Shown here: positions 24,335 to 32,984 of the stretch, piece by piece
How the letters are laid out: every line of letters begins with the position of its first letter
Position numbering within the stretch: position 1 is the stretch's first letter
Assembly (NCBI GenBank): GCA_015075185.1
Contig: JABTUW010000002.1
Coordinates: 992,001-1,056,000 of the forward strand
DNA from: Anaerolineales bacterium
Lineage (GTDB): Bacteria > Chloroflexota > Anaerolineae > 4572-78 > J111
Direction of reading: 5' to 3'
Length of the DNA: 64,000 nt
Made by a program: the position numbers and the translations under genes
Notes under the pieces: generated by a model
What the model saw: only the letters and a program-made list of their open reading frames with translations
Told to the model about the DNA's origin: nothing
Database searches by the model: none

Positions 24335-24382
24335 CATGTTACGTCTTCGGTCAAATAAACGGTACACGCAAGACGCAACATG
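24335..24382. repeat. Family D palindrome overlapping the cyclase start codon
   Basis: CATGTTACGTCTT (24335-24347) pairs with AAGACGCAACATG (24370-24382) with one mismatch, and a T-run follows. The ATG at 24380 is the end of the right arm, so the folded leader would bury it. A second copy lies at 35883-35946. Confidence 0.65.
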
Positions 24383-27300
24383 TTTTTGCCTTCTTTAAAC
24401 TTGGAACTGCCGAAGAAAGCATTGCTCGTGGACTCCCTAGAGGTTTTTATCCCCCCCGACCGCCGCTGGGCTATAGCCAGAGGTGAAACCCTCCCCAACC
24501 GGGCGCAGGGGACGGTTCTGTTAGCCGATATCTCCGGCTTTACCCCGCTGACCGACGCCCTCGTGCGCGAATTAGGTCCCCGTCAGGGCATTGACGAGCT
24601 GACCCAACAACTCAACCGTGTATACGATGCCCTGATTGCCGAAGTCGAGCGGTACGGCGGCAGCGTCATCTTTTTCAGCGGCGACGCCATCACCTGCTGG
24701 TTTGATGGAAAGGCGGAAGGCGGAAGGATGAAGGATGAATCTTCTTCATCCTTCCGGGCTGTGGCCTGCGCGTTGGAAATGCAGCGAGCCATGCAGCCCT
24801 TTGCCGCTCTCACCACCCCCTCCGGCGCTGTCGTCTCGCTGGCCATCAAGGTCGCCATCACCGCCGGCCCGGTGCGCCGCTTCCTGGTCGGCGACCCGCA
24901 GCTTCAACTATTGGATGTGCTGGCCGGCCAAACCCTGGATCGCATGGCCCGGATTGAACGCCTGGCCCAAAAAGGCGAAACCCTGGCCGGCGAGGAAGTG
25001 GTGGCTCACCTGGGCGACAGCCTTCAGATTGAGGAATGGCGCAGTGAGTTAGAGGCTGAGACCCTTCGACAGGCTCAGGATGAGGCTGAGACTGAAAAGA
25101 GAGCTGCCGTCATCACCGGACTGACCCTCCAATCCTCCAACCTTCCAATCCTCCCCTCCACCCCTCCCCTCACCGAAGCCCAGACGCGCCCCTGGCTGCT
25201 GGCTCCCGCTTACGAGCGTCTCAAGGCGGGTGGAGGACACTTCCTGGCTGAGCTGCGTACGGCCATCGCCTTGTTCCTCAGCTTTCAAGGAATTAATTAC
25301 GACCACGACGATGCCGCCGGCGAAAAGCTGGATGCCTATATTCGCTGGGTGCAGCATATTCTGGCCCGCTACGAGGGTAACATTCTGCAACTGACCATCG
25401 GCGACAAGGGGAGTTACCTCTACATCAGCTTTGGCGCGCCTGTAGCCCACGGTGATGATGCCAGCCGGGCTGTGGCCGTCGCCCTGGAGCTGCGCACCCC
25501 GCCTCCCGAACTAAATTTTATCACCCAGACTCAAATTGGTCTCAGCCAGGGCCGCATGCGGGCGGGCGCTTACGGCAGCCAGACTCGCCGGACCTACGGT
25601 GTGCTGGGCAGTGAAGCGAATATCGCTGCCCGGCTGATGGGCAGAGCGATGCCGGGGCAGGTCTTGATCAGTAAACATGTGGCCGAGGCTGCCGTCAAAA
25701 ATTTTCAATTTACTTATTTAGAGACCACGCCGGTTAAAGGTCGAACGGAACCCATCCCGGTTTTCGAGGTTGCCGGCCGGCGCAGTAAGCCGCCCACTGG
25801 ACCACTCCTGCCCGAACTCAACCGGCTTCCTTATGCCTCCCAGTTCGACTCATCCGGCCTGAAATCGGCAGCCACGTCTGCCCTCACTCCAGCCCCGATG
25901 ATTGGCCGGAACGCGGAACGGATGCTGCTGGCCGGTCAGGTACAGGCTTTAGCGCGCGGGGGTAGCGGCGGGACGGTTCTCATTGAGGGTGAGGCCGGCA
26001 TTGGCAAATCCCGGCTGGTGGCCGATTTGCTGGAACAAGCCCGCCGCCAGAGTCTCACCTGCCTGTTCGGCGGCGGCGATGCCATCGAGCAGTCCACCCC
26101 CTACCATGCCTGGCAACCCATTTTCCGCCAGCTTTTCAAGCTCGATGCTCAGCCCGATACCGACACGATAGTCCGGCGCAGCCACGTCCTGGCGCTCTTA
26201 CCTGCCGTCCCGGAATTGCTACGGCTGGCTCCCCTCCTCAACAGCGTCCTGCCGCTGGGTCTCCAAGAGAACGACCTGACCCGCCAGATGAGCGGCCAGA
26301 CGCGAGCCGACAACACCCGCAATTTGCTGCTCACCTTGCTCCAGCAGGCGACCGCCCAATCACCCGCTCTAATCATTCTGGAAGACGCCCATTGGCTCGA
26401 CTCAGCCTCGTGGGCATTGGCTCGCCTGGTCAGCCAGCGGCTACAGCGCGTCCTGCTGGTGGTGGTCGCCCGTCCCTTGACCGATCCCCTGCTGGCTGAG
26501 TACAACCAACTGCTGCAAGGGCCTGCTATCCAGCGGCTCAAGCTAGAGGCCTTGTCGCCGGAGGAAACCGTGGCCCTGGTCTGCCAGCGCCTGAGCGCAA
26601 AATCCTTACCCGAACCTGTCTCGGCCCTCATTCGGGCCAAGGCCGAAGGCCACCCCTTTTTCAGCGAGGAGCTGGCTTACGCCCTGCGCGACGCCGGTCT
26701 GATTCACCTGGCCGGCGGTGAATGTCAGCTTGCCTCTGAAACCAACACCATTAGCGAGCTGAGCCTGCCCGATACCGTTGAGGAAGTTATTACCAGCCGC
26801 ATTGACCACCTTAGCCCATCCCAACAGCTCATTCTCAAGGTGGCCAGCGTGATTGGACGCACTTTTCTGGTGGAGCTGCTGCGCGACATCCACCCCATCG
26901 AAGTGGATAAACCCCAGTTACCCGCCCATCTCAGGATCCTCGCCCGTCTGGATATTACCCGCCTCGACACGCCGGAACCGCACCTGGCTTATACCTTCAA
27001 GCATGCCATCACCCGCGAGGTTGCCTACAATCTGATGTTATTCGACCAGCGGCGGGAATTGCACCGGGCCGTGGCCGAGTGGTTCGAGCGGACCTATACC
27101 GGCGATTTGCTACCGTTTTACTCGCTGCTGGCCCACCATTGGAGCCAGGCCATTGGCAGCGGATTTAATGGCGTCTCGACGGCCAAAGCCATTGATTATC
27201 TGGAAAAAGCCGGAGAGCAAGCCCTACGCAGCTATGCCAACCAAGAAGCGGTGCGTTTCTTGGGCCAGGCTGTTGCTATTTCAGAAGCAGAGTCTAATAT

Positions 27301-28831
27301 GAGGCAGGGGGGTGGGGGACTGCCAGCGCGGAGCGCCAGGCGGGAAGAGCAGGGGAGAGGCTTCTCCTCTGTCCCCCTGCCCCCCCGCTCCCACATGCTT
27401 CTCCGGCAATCCCGTTGGGAGCGGCAGTTGGGCGAGGCCTACCTGGGGCTGGGTCAACTGGCCGAGAGCCGGGAGCACCTGGAACGAGCCGTTGCCCTGC
27501 TGGGCTGGCCCCAGCCCCGGCCGGGGTTTAAACAGGCGGCCGGTCTATTGGGCCAGCTCTGGCAGCAACTCTCACACCGCTTATGGCCGGTCAACCTGGT
27601 TGACAGCGATCCGGAGCGGCAGTCTGTCCTGCTGGAGGCCGCCCGGACCTACGAGCGGCTGGGCGAAATACACTACTGGTCTAACGAGACCTTCCCGGCG
27701 ATCTATGCCGCGGTGCGCACGCTGAACCTGGCCGAACGGGCCGGGCCATCGCCGGAGCTGGCCCGCGCTTATGCGAATATGTGCCTGGTGGCCGGTTTCG
27801 TTTCGCTGCGCTCCCTGGCCGAAGCTTACAGCCGGCGCGCTCAAGCTGTTGCTCACGAGGCGCAGCATCACCCCGCCCTGGCCTGGGTATTGGAACTGAC
27901 CGGCGTCTACGCCATTGGCGTCGGTCAGTGGGCCAAGGCTGGCGAGACCTTGCGGCAGGGCGCGCTGGTCGCCCAACAACTGGAAGACCGCCGCCGCTGG
28001 GAAGAATGTACAACGGCTTTGGGCGACATTTCCTTTTTTCAGGGTAAGTTTGCCGATAGTTTAAAGATGTGGCCTGATGTTTTGGCCTCGGCCCGCCGCC
28101 GGGGCGACATCCAGGCCCAATCCTGGGGACTGGCCGGGCAGATCAGAAGCTTGCTAGCCCTGGGTGAGGAGCGGACGGAGCAGGCGCTAACCACCTTACA
28201 GACTTTGGAAAGCGTGGTCCAAGACGATATCGGCAGCGCCGACAAAATCAACTCGTATGGGGTTATTGCCTTACTGCATTGGCGTCTGAACCAGCCCGAA
28301 CTGGCGCAGCCCGCCGCAGAAGCAGGCGTCACCTGGATCGGCCGCTCGTCGCCAACCGGTTATGGCATCATCCACGGCTACAACAACGTGGCCGAAGTGT
28401 GTCTGGCCTTGTGGGAAACGGAAACGATTTTAGATTTGGCTCAATTCCAAAATCCACGCCCGTCAGACGGGCAGTCTAAAATCCAAAATCTAAAATCAAA
28501 CGCCTGGCAGGCTTGTCAAGCCCTGCGCCAATATGCCCGTGCTTTTCCCAGCGGCCGGCCCCGGGCCTGGCTGTGGCAGGGTCTGTACGAATGGCTGTCG
28601 GGCCGGCCGGGCAAAGCGTACGCGGCTTGGCGGAAGAGCCTGGCTGCGGCGGAACGGCTGGCGATGCCGTATGAACAGGCGTTGGCCCTTTACGAAATGG
28701 GCCGCCACTTACCCGCTGCCGATTCTAACCGGCGCACTCCCCTCGTCCGCGCCGCCGAAATCTTCCGCCAGCTCAATGCCAAATATGATTTAAGCCGGAC
28801 GCAGGCCGTGTTAGACATGTCCGCCCAATGA
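24380..28831 (+). CDS. Double class III nucleotide cyclase-AAA ATPase-TPR signalling protein, 1483 aa
   Basis: Residues about 40-220 form a first cyclase domain with the metal-binding Asp50 (LADISGFTPL) and FFSGDAITCWF. Residues about 290-480 form a second with IGDKGSYLYISFG, TRRTYGVLGSEANIAARLM and VLISKHVAEAA. The first keeps the metal site but lacks the usual Asn-Arg catalytic segment; the second keeps NxxxR, so the two may complement each other as in C1/C2 pairs. An AAA_16-like ATPase follows (Walker A GEAGIGKSR with Lys543, LIILEDAHWLD as Walker B), then TPR-like helices to the end. Probable role: ATP-gated cAMP or cGMP synthesis. A convergent Crp/Fnr gene lies 53 bases away. At least five repeat-like segments are carried in frame. 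The ATG sits in a palindrome, so the start is slightly uncertain. Confidence 0.88.
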   Translation: MFLPSLNLELPKKALLVDSLEVFIPPDRRWAIARGETLPNRAQGTVLLADISGFTPLTDALVRELGPRQGIDELTQQLNRVYDALIAEVERYGGSVIFFSGDAITCWFDGKAEGGRMKDESSSSFRAVACALEMQRAMQPFAALTTPSGAVVSLAIKVAITAGPVRRFLVGDPQLQLLDVLAGQTLDRMARIERLAQKGETLAGEEVVAHLGDSLQIEEWRSELEAETLRQAQDEAETEKRAAVITGLTLQSSNLPILPSTPPLTEAQTRPWLLAPAYERLKAGGGHFLAELRTAIALFLSFQGINYDHDDAAGEKLDAYIRWVQHILARYEGNILQLTIGDKGSYLYISFGAPVAHGDDASRAVAVALELRTPPPELNFITQTQIGLSQGRMRAGAYGSQTRRTYGVLGSEANIAARLMGRAMPGQVLISKHVAEAAVKNFQFTYLETTPVKGRTEPIPVFEVAGRRSKPPTGPLLPELNRLPYASQFDSSGLKSAATSALTPAPMIGRNAERMLLAGQVQALARGGSGGTVLIEGEAGIGKSRLVADLLEQARRQSLTCLFGGGDAIEQSTPYHAWQPIFRQLFKLDAQPDTDTIVRRSHVLALLPAVPELLRLAPLLNSVLPLGLQENDLTRQMSGQTRADNTRNLLLTLLQQATAQSPALIILEDAHWLDSASWALARLVSQRLQRVLLVVVARPLTDPLLAEYNQLLQGPAIQRLKLEALSPEETVALVCQRLSAKSLPEPVSALIRAKAEGHPFFSEELAYALRDAGLIHLAGGECQLASETNTISELSLPDTVEEVITSRIDHLSPSQQLILKVASVIGRTFLVELLRDIHPIEVDKPQLPAHLRILARLDITRLDTPEPHLAYTFKHAITREVAYNLMLFDQRRELHRAVAEWFERTYTGDLLPFYSLLAHHWSQAIGSGFNGVSTAKAIDYLEKAGEQALRSYANQEAVRFLGQAVAISEAESNMRQGGGGLPARSARREEQGRGFSSVPLPPRSHMLLRQSRWERQLGEAYLGLGQLAESREHLERAVALLGWPQPRPGFKQAAGLLGQLWQQLSHRLWPVNLVDSDPERQSVLLEAARTYERLGEIHYWSNETFPAIYAAVRTLNLAERAGPSPELARAYANMCLVAGFVSLRSLAEAYSRRAQAVAHEAQHHPALAWVLELTGVYAIGVGQWAKAGETLRQGALVAQQLEDRRRWEECTTALGDISFFQGKFADSLKMWPDVLASARRRGDIQAQSWGLAGQIRSLLALGEERTEQALTTLQTLESVVQDDIGSADKINSYGVIALLHWRLNQPELAQPAAEAGVTWIGRSSPTGYGIIHGYNNVAEVCLALWETETILDLAQFQNPRPSDGQSKIQNLKSNAWQACQALRQYARAFPSGRPRAWLWQGLYEWLSGRPGKAYAAWRKSLAAAERLAMPYEQALALYEMGRHLPAADSNRRTPLVRAAEIFRQLNAKYDLSRTQAVLDMSAQ
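24708..24760. repeat. In-frame palindromic segment in first cyclase domain
   Basis: GGCGGAAGGCGGAAGGATGA is followed by AGGATGAATC and TTCATCCTTCC, so the segment can fold on itself. It encodes KAEGGRMKDESSSSFR, a loop insert. The first 20 bases recur almost exactly, reversed, at 46146-46167 in a histidine kinase gene. Confidence 0.7.
25060..25180. repeat. In-frame repeat segments between the two cyclase domains
   Basis: CCCTTCGACAGGCTCAGGAT at 25063 onward matches the inner phrase of the intergenic family A repeat at 12537-12605 (reversed). It is followed by CTCCAATCCTCCAACCTTCC, resembling family C. Together they encode the linker TLRQAQDEAETEKRAA and LQSSNLPILPSTPP. Confidence 0.65.
27296..27400. 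repeat. In-frame GC-rich palindromic segment in TPR region
   Basis: A run of G-rich sequence (GGCAGGGGGGTGGGGGACTG) is followed by AGCAGGGGAGAGG and its near complement CTCCTCTGTCCCCCTGC. It encodes MRQGGGGLPARSARREEQGR and SSVPLPPRS, breaking an otherwise helical region. Confidence 0.6.
28436..28502. repeat. In-frame AT-rich repeat segment in TPR region
   Basis: TCTAAAATCCAAAATCTAAA-type repeats surround a small GCCCGTC/GACGGGC hairpin. The segment encodes QNPRPSDGQSKIQNLKSN between two helices and differs sharply in base composition from the surrounding gene. Confidence 0.65.
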
Positions 28832-28842
28832 CACTTCCGCCT

Positions 28843-28877
28843 TCATCACCTGCCCCCGCCAGGGGGTTCATCCTTCC
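28843..28877. repeat. Intergenic repeat sharing sequence with the acyl-CoA synthetase insert
   Basis: TCATCACCTGCCCCC (28843-28857), reversed, is identical to 15 bases at 62835-62849 within the ADP-forming synthetase gene. CCAGGGGG and TTCATCCTTCCG complete a palindrome-like element between the cyclase and Crp genes. Confidence 0.6.
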
Positions 28878-28884
28878 GAACAGT

Positions 28885-29649
28885 CTACCAGCCCGCCTCA
28901 CCCACATTCGCCTCGATGCGGCTGTCCCGTTCAGCCTGCGCCCGGGGCAAATCGAGAATGATGATTTTGCCGGCTTCATAGGCGACAATACCCCGCCTTT
29001 GCCAATCGCGCAGCAGCCGGTTGACCCACTCCCGCCGCGCCCCTACCAATGAGGCCAAATCTGTCTGGTTCAGCGCCAGGTCGAGCACGTAGCGTTTCCC
29101 GGCCTCCTCTTCCTGGCCGAACTGCTCGTTGTAAAGCAGTAAAATGTGCAGCAGCCGGCCCGCCGCGTCGTACTGGGCAATGGTTTCAGCGTAAGCTGCC
29201 GTCCAGCGGACCCGGCTGGCCAGTAGCCTGGTCATGCCCAGGGCCAAATCCGGCATCTGGCGCAGATGCTGTAGAAATTTATCCTGCGGCATCACCAGCA
29301 GGTCAGCCGCTTCGATGGCCTTGGCCGTGGCCGAGCGCGGTTCGCTGTCTACCACGGCGAACTCCCCCATGATGCTGCCGGTCGAATAGATGGCGATGGT
29401 CGTCTCTGCGCCGGAGGGGCTGATGCGAAAGATGCGCACTTTGCCCCGCATGACCAGGTACAACTCGCGGCTGGTATCGCCCTGGCGAAAGATAATTTCA
29501 TCTTTGCTGTACTCTTTGGGGTGAAAGTCGCCAACCAGGACGGCCAGCTCAGCTTCGCTCAAATCGGCAAAGAGAAACACCTGTTTGAGAAAAGCAACCC
29601 TTCTTGACAACACTTCTTGGCGGGAGGATGAACGCAAGGGCGACCTCAA
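28885..29649 (-). CDS. Crp/Fnr-family transcription regulator
   Basis: The protein is up to 254 residues long. A cyclic-nucleotide-binding barrel (about residues 25-140) includes KDEIIFRQGD, LYLVMRGKVRIFR and GEFAVVDSEPRSATAKA, which keeps the Glu and Arg-Ser-Ala of cAMP binders. A winged helix follows, with LNQTDLASLVGARREWVNRLLRDWQRRGIV as recognition region. Cysteines for an Fnr cluster are absent. It converges on the cyclase gene 53 bases away, so it may read that enzyme's product. The open frame begins at TTG 29649 without a ribosome site, so the start may lie 15-20 codons further in. Confidence 0.88.
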   Translation of the reverse strand: MRSPLRSSSRQEVLSRRVAFLKQVFLFADLSEAELAVLVGDFHPKEYSKDEIIFRQGDTSRELYLVMRGKVRIFRISPSGAETTIAIYSTGSIMGEFAVVDSEPRSATAKAIEAADLLVMPQDKFLQHLRQMPDLALGMTRLLASRVRWTAAYAETIAQYDAAGRLLHILLLYNEQFGQEEEAGKRYVLDLALNQTDLASLVGARREWVNRLLRDWQRRGIVAYEAGKIIILDLPRAQAERDSRIEANVGEAGW

Positions 29650-29687
29650 AAAAACGTAGGCACTACTTCGACACGGTTAAGCCAGGC

Positions 29688-29845
29688 TAAAATCGCACCC
29701 TTCGACACTTGCGCCTGCACGCAAGTGCAGGTGTACACCCTTTACTACGTTCAGGGTTACTCAGGGTGCGATTTTAACTCAAGTTCGTAAATCTATCGCA
29801 TCCTGAGTAGGCCGAGGAAGCGAGTGCCATATCGAAGGATGCGCA
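29688..29845. repeat. Family A bipartite palindromic repeat
   Basis: TAAAATCGCACCCT (29688-29701) and AGGGTGCGATTTTA (29763-29776) are 14-base inverted ends of the first part; CGCATCC (29797-29803) and GGATGCG (29837-29843) bound the second, with CCTGAGTAGG and ATATCGAAGG inside. It fills the gap between Crp and enolase genes. Confidence 0.75.
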
Positions 29846-29870
29846 CTGTTCTAGCCTGAGCAGTTACTTT

Positions 29871-31160
29871 CTAGCGGACGTTATAAAACGCGCTCAACCC
29901 CGGATACACAGCCGTTTCAGCCAACTCTTCCTCGATGCGGAGCAGTTGGTTGTATTTGGCCACCCGGTCGGAGCGGGCCGGCGCGCCGGTTTTGATCTGG
30001 CCGGCGTTGAGCGCTACAGCCAGATCGGCAATTGTGGTGTCCTCGGTTTCGCCGGAGCGATGGGAGATAACCGCCGTCCAGCCGGCCCGTTTCGCCATTT
30101 CAATGGCGGCAATCGTTTCGCTGAGTGAGCCGATCTGGTTCAGCTTAATTAGGATGCTGTTACCAACCTTCTGCTCAATACCACGTTTTAACCGTTCCAC
30201 ATTGGTCACCAGCAGGTCATCACCGACTAATTGCACCCGGTCGCCGATGGCTTGCCTGAGCGCCACCCAACCGTCCCAGTCATCTTCCGCCAGGCCATCT
30301 TCCAATGAGATGATCGGATACTGGCCGACCCAACTTTCCCACATTTTGACCATCTGCTCGCTGGACAGCTTCTTGCCTTCAATCCGCAGGGTGTACTGGC
30401 CGTCTTCATACAGCTCAGATACCGCCGGGTCGAGCGCAATCAGCACCTGCTCGCCAGCCTTGTAGCCGGCCTTACCAATCGCCTCTAAAATCACCTCCAG
30501 GGCTTCGGTATTACCCTTCTTCAGCGCCGGGGCAAAGCCGCCTTCGTCGCCGACGTTGGTGTTGTAACCTTTGCTTTTCAAGACACCTTTGAGAGCGTGA
30601 TAAATTTCCGCGCCCCAGCGCAGCCCTTCGCGGAAACTTTCCGCGCCGACGGGCATGACCATAAATTCCTGAAAGTCGGTGGTCTGCCAGCCGGTGTGCG
30701 CTCCCCCGTTGAGAATGTTCAGCATCGGCACCGGCAGGGTGCGGGCGCTCACCCCGCCCAGGTAGCGATAAAGCGGCTGGGCGGTGCTTTCGGCGGCGGC
30801 TTTAGCCACGGCCAGGCTGACGGCCAGGATAGCGTTGGCCCCCAGTTCGGCTTTGTTGGCCGTGCCGTCCAGTTCGCGCATAAAGGCGTCAATGCCTTCC
30901 TGGTCGCGCGCATCCCAGCCGAACAACTCCGGGGCAATCTTTTCGTTGACATTCTCGACGGCCTTTTCGACGCCTTTGCCCAGGTAGCGAGTTTTATCGC
31001 CGTCGCGCAGTTCCAGCGCCTCGTGGACGCCGGTTGAAGCCCCGGAGGGAACTGCCGCCCGGCCCAGCGAACCATCTTCCAGAATTACTTCTACTTCAAC
31101 AGTGGGGTTGCCCCGCGAGTCAAGAATTTCTCGCGCGACAATTTCTTCAATGTAACTCAT
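29871..31160 (-). CDS. eno: Enolase
   Basis: The 429-residue protein is full length. It converts 2-phosphoglycerate to phosphoenolpyruvate. Visible signatures are EILDSRGNPTVEVEV, SGASTGVHEALELRD, NILNGGAHTGWQTTDFQEFMVMPVGA, the catalytic Glu in NVGDEGGFAP, metal ligands in ISLEDGLAEDDW and LVGDDLLVTN, the catalytic Lys in LIKLNQIGSLSET, and SHRSGETEDT. AAGGAG lies about eight bases before the ATG. It stands alone between two palindromic repeats. Confidence 0.98.
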   Translation of the reverse strand: MSYIEEIVAREILDSRGNPTVEVEVILEDGSLGRAAVPSGASTGVHEALELRDGDKTRYLGKGVEKAVENVNEKIAPELFGWDARDQEGIDAFMRELDGTANKAELGANAILAVSLAVAKAAAESTAQPLYRYLGGVSARTLPVPMLNILNGGAHTGWQTTDFQEFMVMPVGAESFREGLRWGAEIYHALKGVLKSKGYNTNVGDEGGFAPALKKGNTEALEVILEAIGKAGYKAGEQVLIALDPAVSELYEDGQYTLRIEGKKLSSEQMVKMWESWVGQYPIISLEDGLAEDDWDGWVALRQAIGDRVQLVGDDLLVTNVERLKRGIEQKVGNSILIKLNQIGSLSETIAAIEMAKRAGWTAVISHRSGETEDTTIADLAVALNAGQIKTGAPARSDRVAKYNQLLRIEEELAETAVYPGLSAFYNVR

Positions 31161-31190
31161 AACTTACTCCTTGTGGTAGTAATTAATCAG

Positions 31191-31268
31191 TGAAGAGGCG
31201 AGGAGGCGTGAGGCGAGGAGGCGAGTGAAGCAGTATCGCGTCCTCGCCTCTTCATTCCTTCGCCTCAT
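31191..31268. repeat. Family B palindromic repeat (GAGGCGAGGAGGCG)
   Basis: TGAAGAGGCGAGGA (31191-31204) and TCCTCGCCTCTTCA (31241-31254) pair perfectly, and further GAGGCG/CGCCTC units surround them. Related copies are at 32851-32931 and 58330-58388. Confidence 0.7.
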
Positions 31269-31369
31269 CTTCACACCTATCTTACACGTAAATAATAACT
31301 TCGGCAATTCATTAATAGAGCCAAAACAAGGTTGATTTTTGCCCAAAAGTTAGGGTAGAAGGCATAATA

Positions 31370-32517
31370 ATGTCCATGCCAAAGATTTTTCAGTGGATTT
31401 TTCTGGTCACGCTCATTGCCTTCCTGTCCGCCTGCAGCCAGCGAACCATTGTAACCGAATTGACAGGCTCGGCAACGCCTGCGCCGGTCGTTAAGCTTGC
31501 CGACACCCCCACCCGCAACCCCTACGCCCACCCGCCCCTGAACCGCCTCAACCGACCGCAACGCCCGCACCTAGCTCGACCTTTACTCCCAGCCCTACGG
31601 CCAGCCCAACAGCTACCGTCACCCCAACGCCGACCGCCACCCCCACCCCCGATCCCTACGCCGGGCTGACCATCGCCGATCTGTCCACCCGCTCCTACGG
31701 CGGTGGTGAGCTAAAAATCGAAGAGGTACTGACTGTCACCGACGCCTTCACCCGCAGCCTGATCAGCTACCCTAGCGAGGGGCTGACCCTCTACGGTTTT
31801 ATGAACACCCCACCAGGAGCTAGCCCTTTCCCGGTGGCGCTGGTCATGCACGGCTACATCCCGCCGGAGCAGTATAACACCATCGCCTATACCACGCGCT
31901 ACGCTGACGCCCTGGCCCGCGCTGGCTTCCTGGTCATCCATCCCAACTACCGCAACTACCCCCCTTCGGATGAGGGGCCTGACCTGTTCCGGGCGAATCA
32001 GGCGGTGGACGTGCTGAATCTTATCGCGATCATCAAAGCGCAGGCGGGCCAGCCTGGTCCCTTACAATTGGCTGATGCCAGCTTTATCGGCATGCTCGGC
32101 CACAGCATGGGCGGCGGCATTACCCTGAGAACCATTACCATCAGCGATGCCGTGCAGGCCGCGGTCCTTTACGGCGCGATGAGCGGCGACGAGCAGCGCA
32201 ACTACGAGAAGATCGCCGAGTGGTCAGGCAGAGGGCGTGGGCTGGAGGAACTCAATGCCTCTCCTGAAGACCTGCAGCGCATCTCGCCGATATTTTTCCT
32301 GGATCGGATCACTGCGCCCGTGAGCATCCACCACGGCGACTACGACGGTACCGTCCCGCCGGCCTGGTCGGAAGAACTGTGTCAAAAGCTGCAGGCGTTG
32401 AACAAGGTGGTCGAGTGTTTCACCTACCCCGGCCAGCCCCACACCTTTCAGGGTGAGGGGGACCAGCTCTTCATGCAGCGCGTTGTTGATTTTTTCAACC
32501 GGATTCGCGGGCAGTAA
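31370..32517 (+). pseudogene. Lipoprotein alpha/beta hydrolase split by a frameshift
   Basis: The reading frame from ATG 31370 encodes a lipoprotein signal peptide with lipobox LSAC (Cys22) and the start of a Pro/Thr linker. At about 31525-31545, in a C-rich run, the frame must slip by -1 to continue as APEPPQPTATPAP..., then IADLSTRSYGGGELKIEEVL and the hydrolase domain. That domain has the complete triad: GHSMGGG (Ser), HHGDYDGTVPP (Asp) and GQPHTFQG (His). The only in-frame ATG in the second part (31801) would skip the first strand. Surface-anchored dipeptidyl-peptidase-like esterase is the best guess. A single missing base in the C-run, either a true mutation or a sequencing error, explains the split. 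Confidence 0.75.
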
Positions 32518-32538
32518 AGGTTTAACTTCGCAATAGCA

Positions 32539-32850
32539 ATGGAGGATACAGTTGTGGACTCCTCAACTGAGGCAAAAACGCTCCGCGCCCATGTTTTCAT
32601 TTCGGGCCGGGTACAGGGAGTCAGTTTTCGCTGGTTCACCCAACGCAAAGCGGAGGAGCTGGGCCTGACCGGCTGGGTGCGCAATCTGTGGGACGGCCGG
32701 GTTGAGGCGGTCTTTGAAGGCGACGCCGGGCTAGTCCGCCAAGCCGTCGCCTGGTGTCACACCGGCGAGCCGCCCGCCCGCGTGACCGATGTTGACGTGA
32801 CCTACGCCCCGTTCAGCGGCGAATTTCACAGTTTTCGTATTACCGGATGA
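32539..32850 (+). CDS. acyP: Acylphosphatase
   Basis: The 103-residue protein has the acylphosphatase core HVFISGRVQGVSFRWFTQRKAEELGLTGWVRNLWDGRVEAVFEG, with the catalytic Arg (SFRWF) and Asn (VRN). It hydrolyses carboxyl-phosphate bonds such as acetyl phosphate. An N-terminal extension of about 15 residues precedes the core, and a start at the second half of that extension cannot be excluded. It follows the hydrolase by 21 bases in the same direction. Confidence 0.95.
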   Translation: MEDTVVDSSTEAKTLRAHVFISGRVQGVSFRWFTQRKAEELGLTGWVRNLWDGRVEAVFEGDAGLVRQAVAWCHTGEPPARVTDVDVTYAPFSGEFHSFRITG

Positions 32851-32931
32851 GGCAAGGAGGCGAAGTCCAGTGAGGCGAAGCAAAGATAGGCATCTTTGTC
32901 TCTTCGCCTCTCGACTCCCTCTTGACAGGCT
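32851..32931. repeat. Family B palindromic repeat
   Basis: GAGGCGAAG (32872-32880) pairs with CTTCGCCTC (32902-32910), with an inner AAAGAT/ATCTTT hairpin. It separates the acylphosphatase gene from the metal-resistance promoter. Confidence 0.65.
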
Positions 32932-32967
32932 CTTTTTTTTGAGGTAATATATGAGCAAGTATTCATA
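32922..32967 (+). promoter_or_regulatory. Metal-regulated promoter with SmtB/ArsR-type operator
   Basis: TTGACA (32922-32927), a 17-base spacer containing a T-run, and TAATAT (32945-32950) form a near-perfect promoter. Overlapping its -10 and start site is TATGAGCA-AG-TATTCATA (32950-32967), an imperfect palindrome built on TGAGCA-2-TATTCA. That 6-2-6 form closely resembles the TGAACA-N2-TATTCA boxes bound by SmtB-family sensors (established knowledge). Repression by the downstream ArsR protein is therefore likely. Confidence 0.8.
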
Positions 32968-32984
32968 CGTTTTTGAGAAAAAGA

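Larger units (their letters stand above)
23975..24379. other. 405-base intergenic region, slyD to cyclase gene
   Basis: No gene is seen. It contains in order an 84-base palindromic repeat (24049-24132), the slyD terminator (24142-24175), a promoter (24289-24316) and a family D repeat (24335-24382) whose right arm reaches the start codon of the cyclase gene. Confidence 0.6.

Noticed and set aside
31193..31268. CRISPR-like array from repeated GAGGCG units
   Set aside because: Units are irregular, very short and arranged as an inverted palindrome without spacers.
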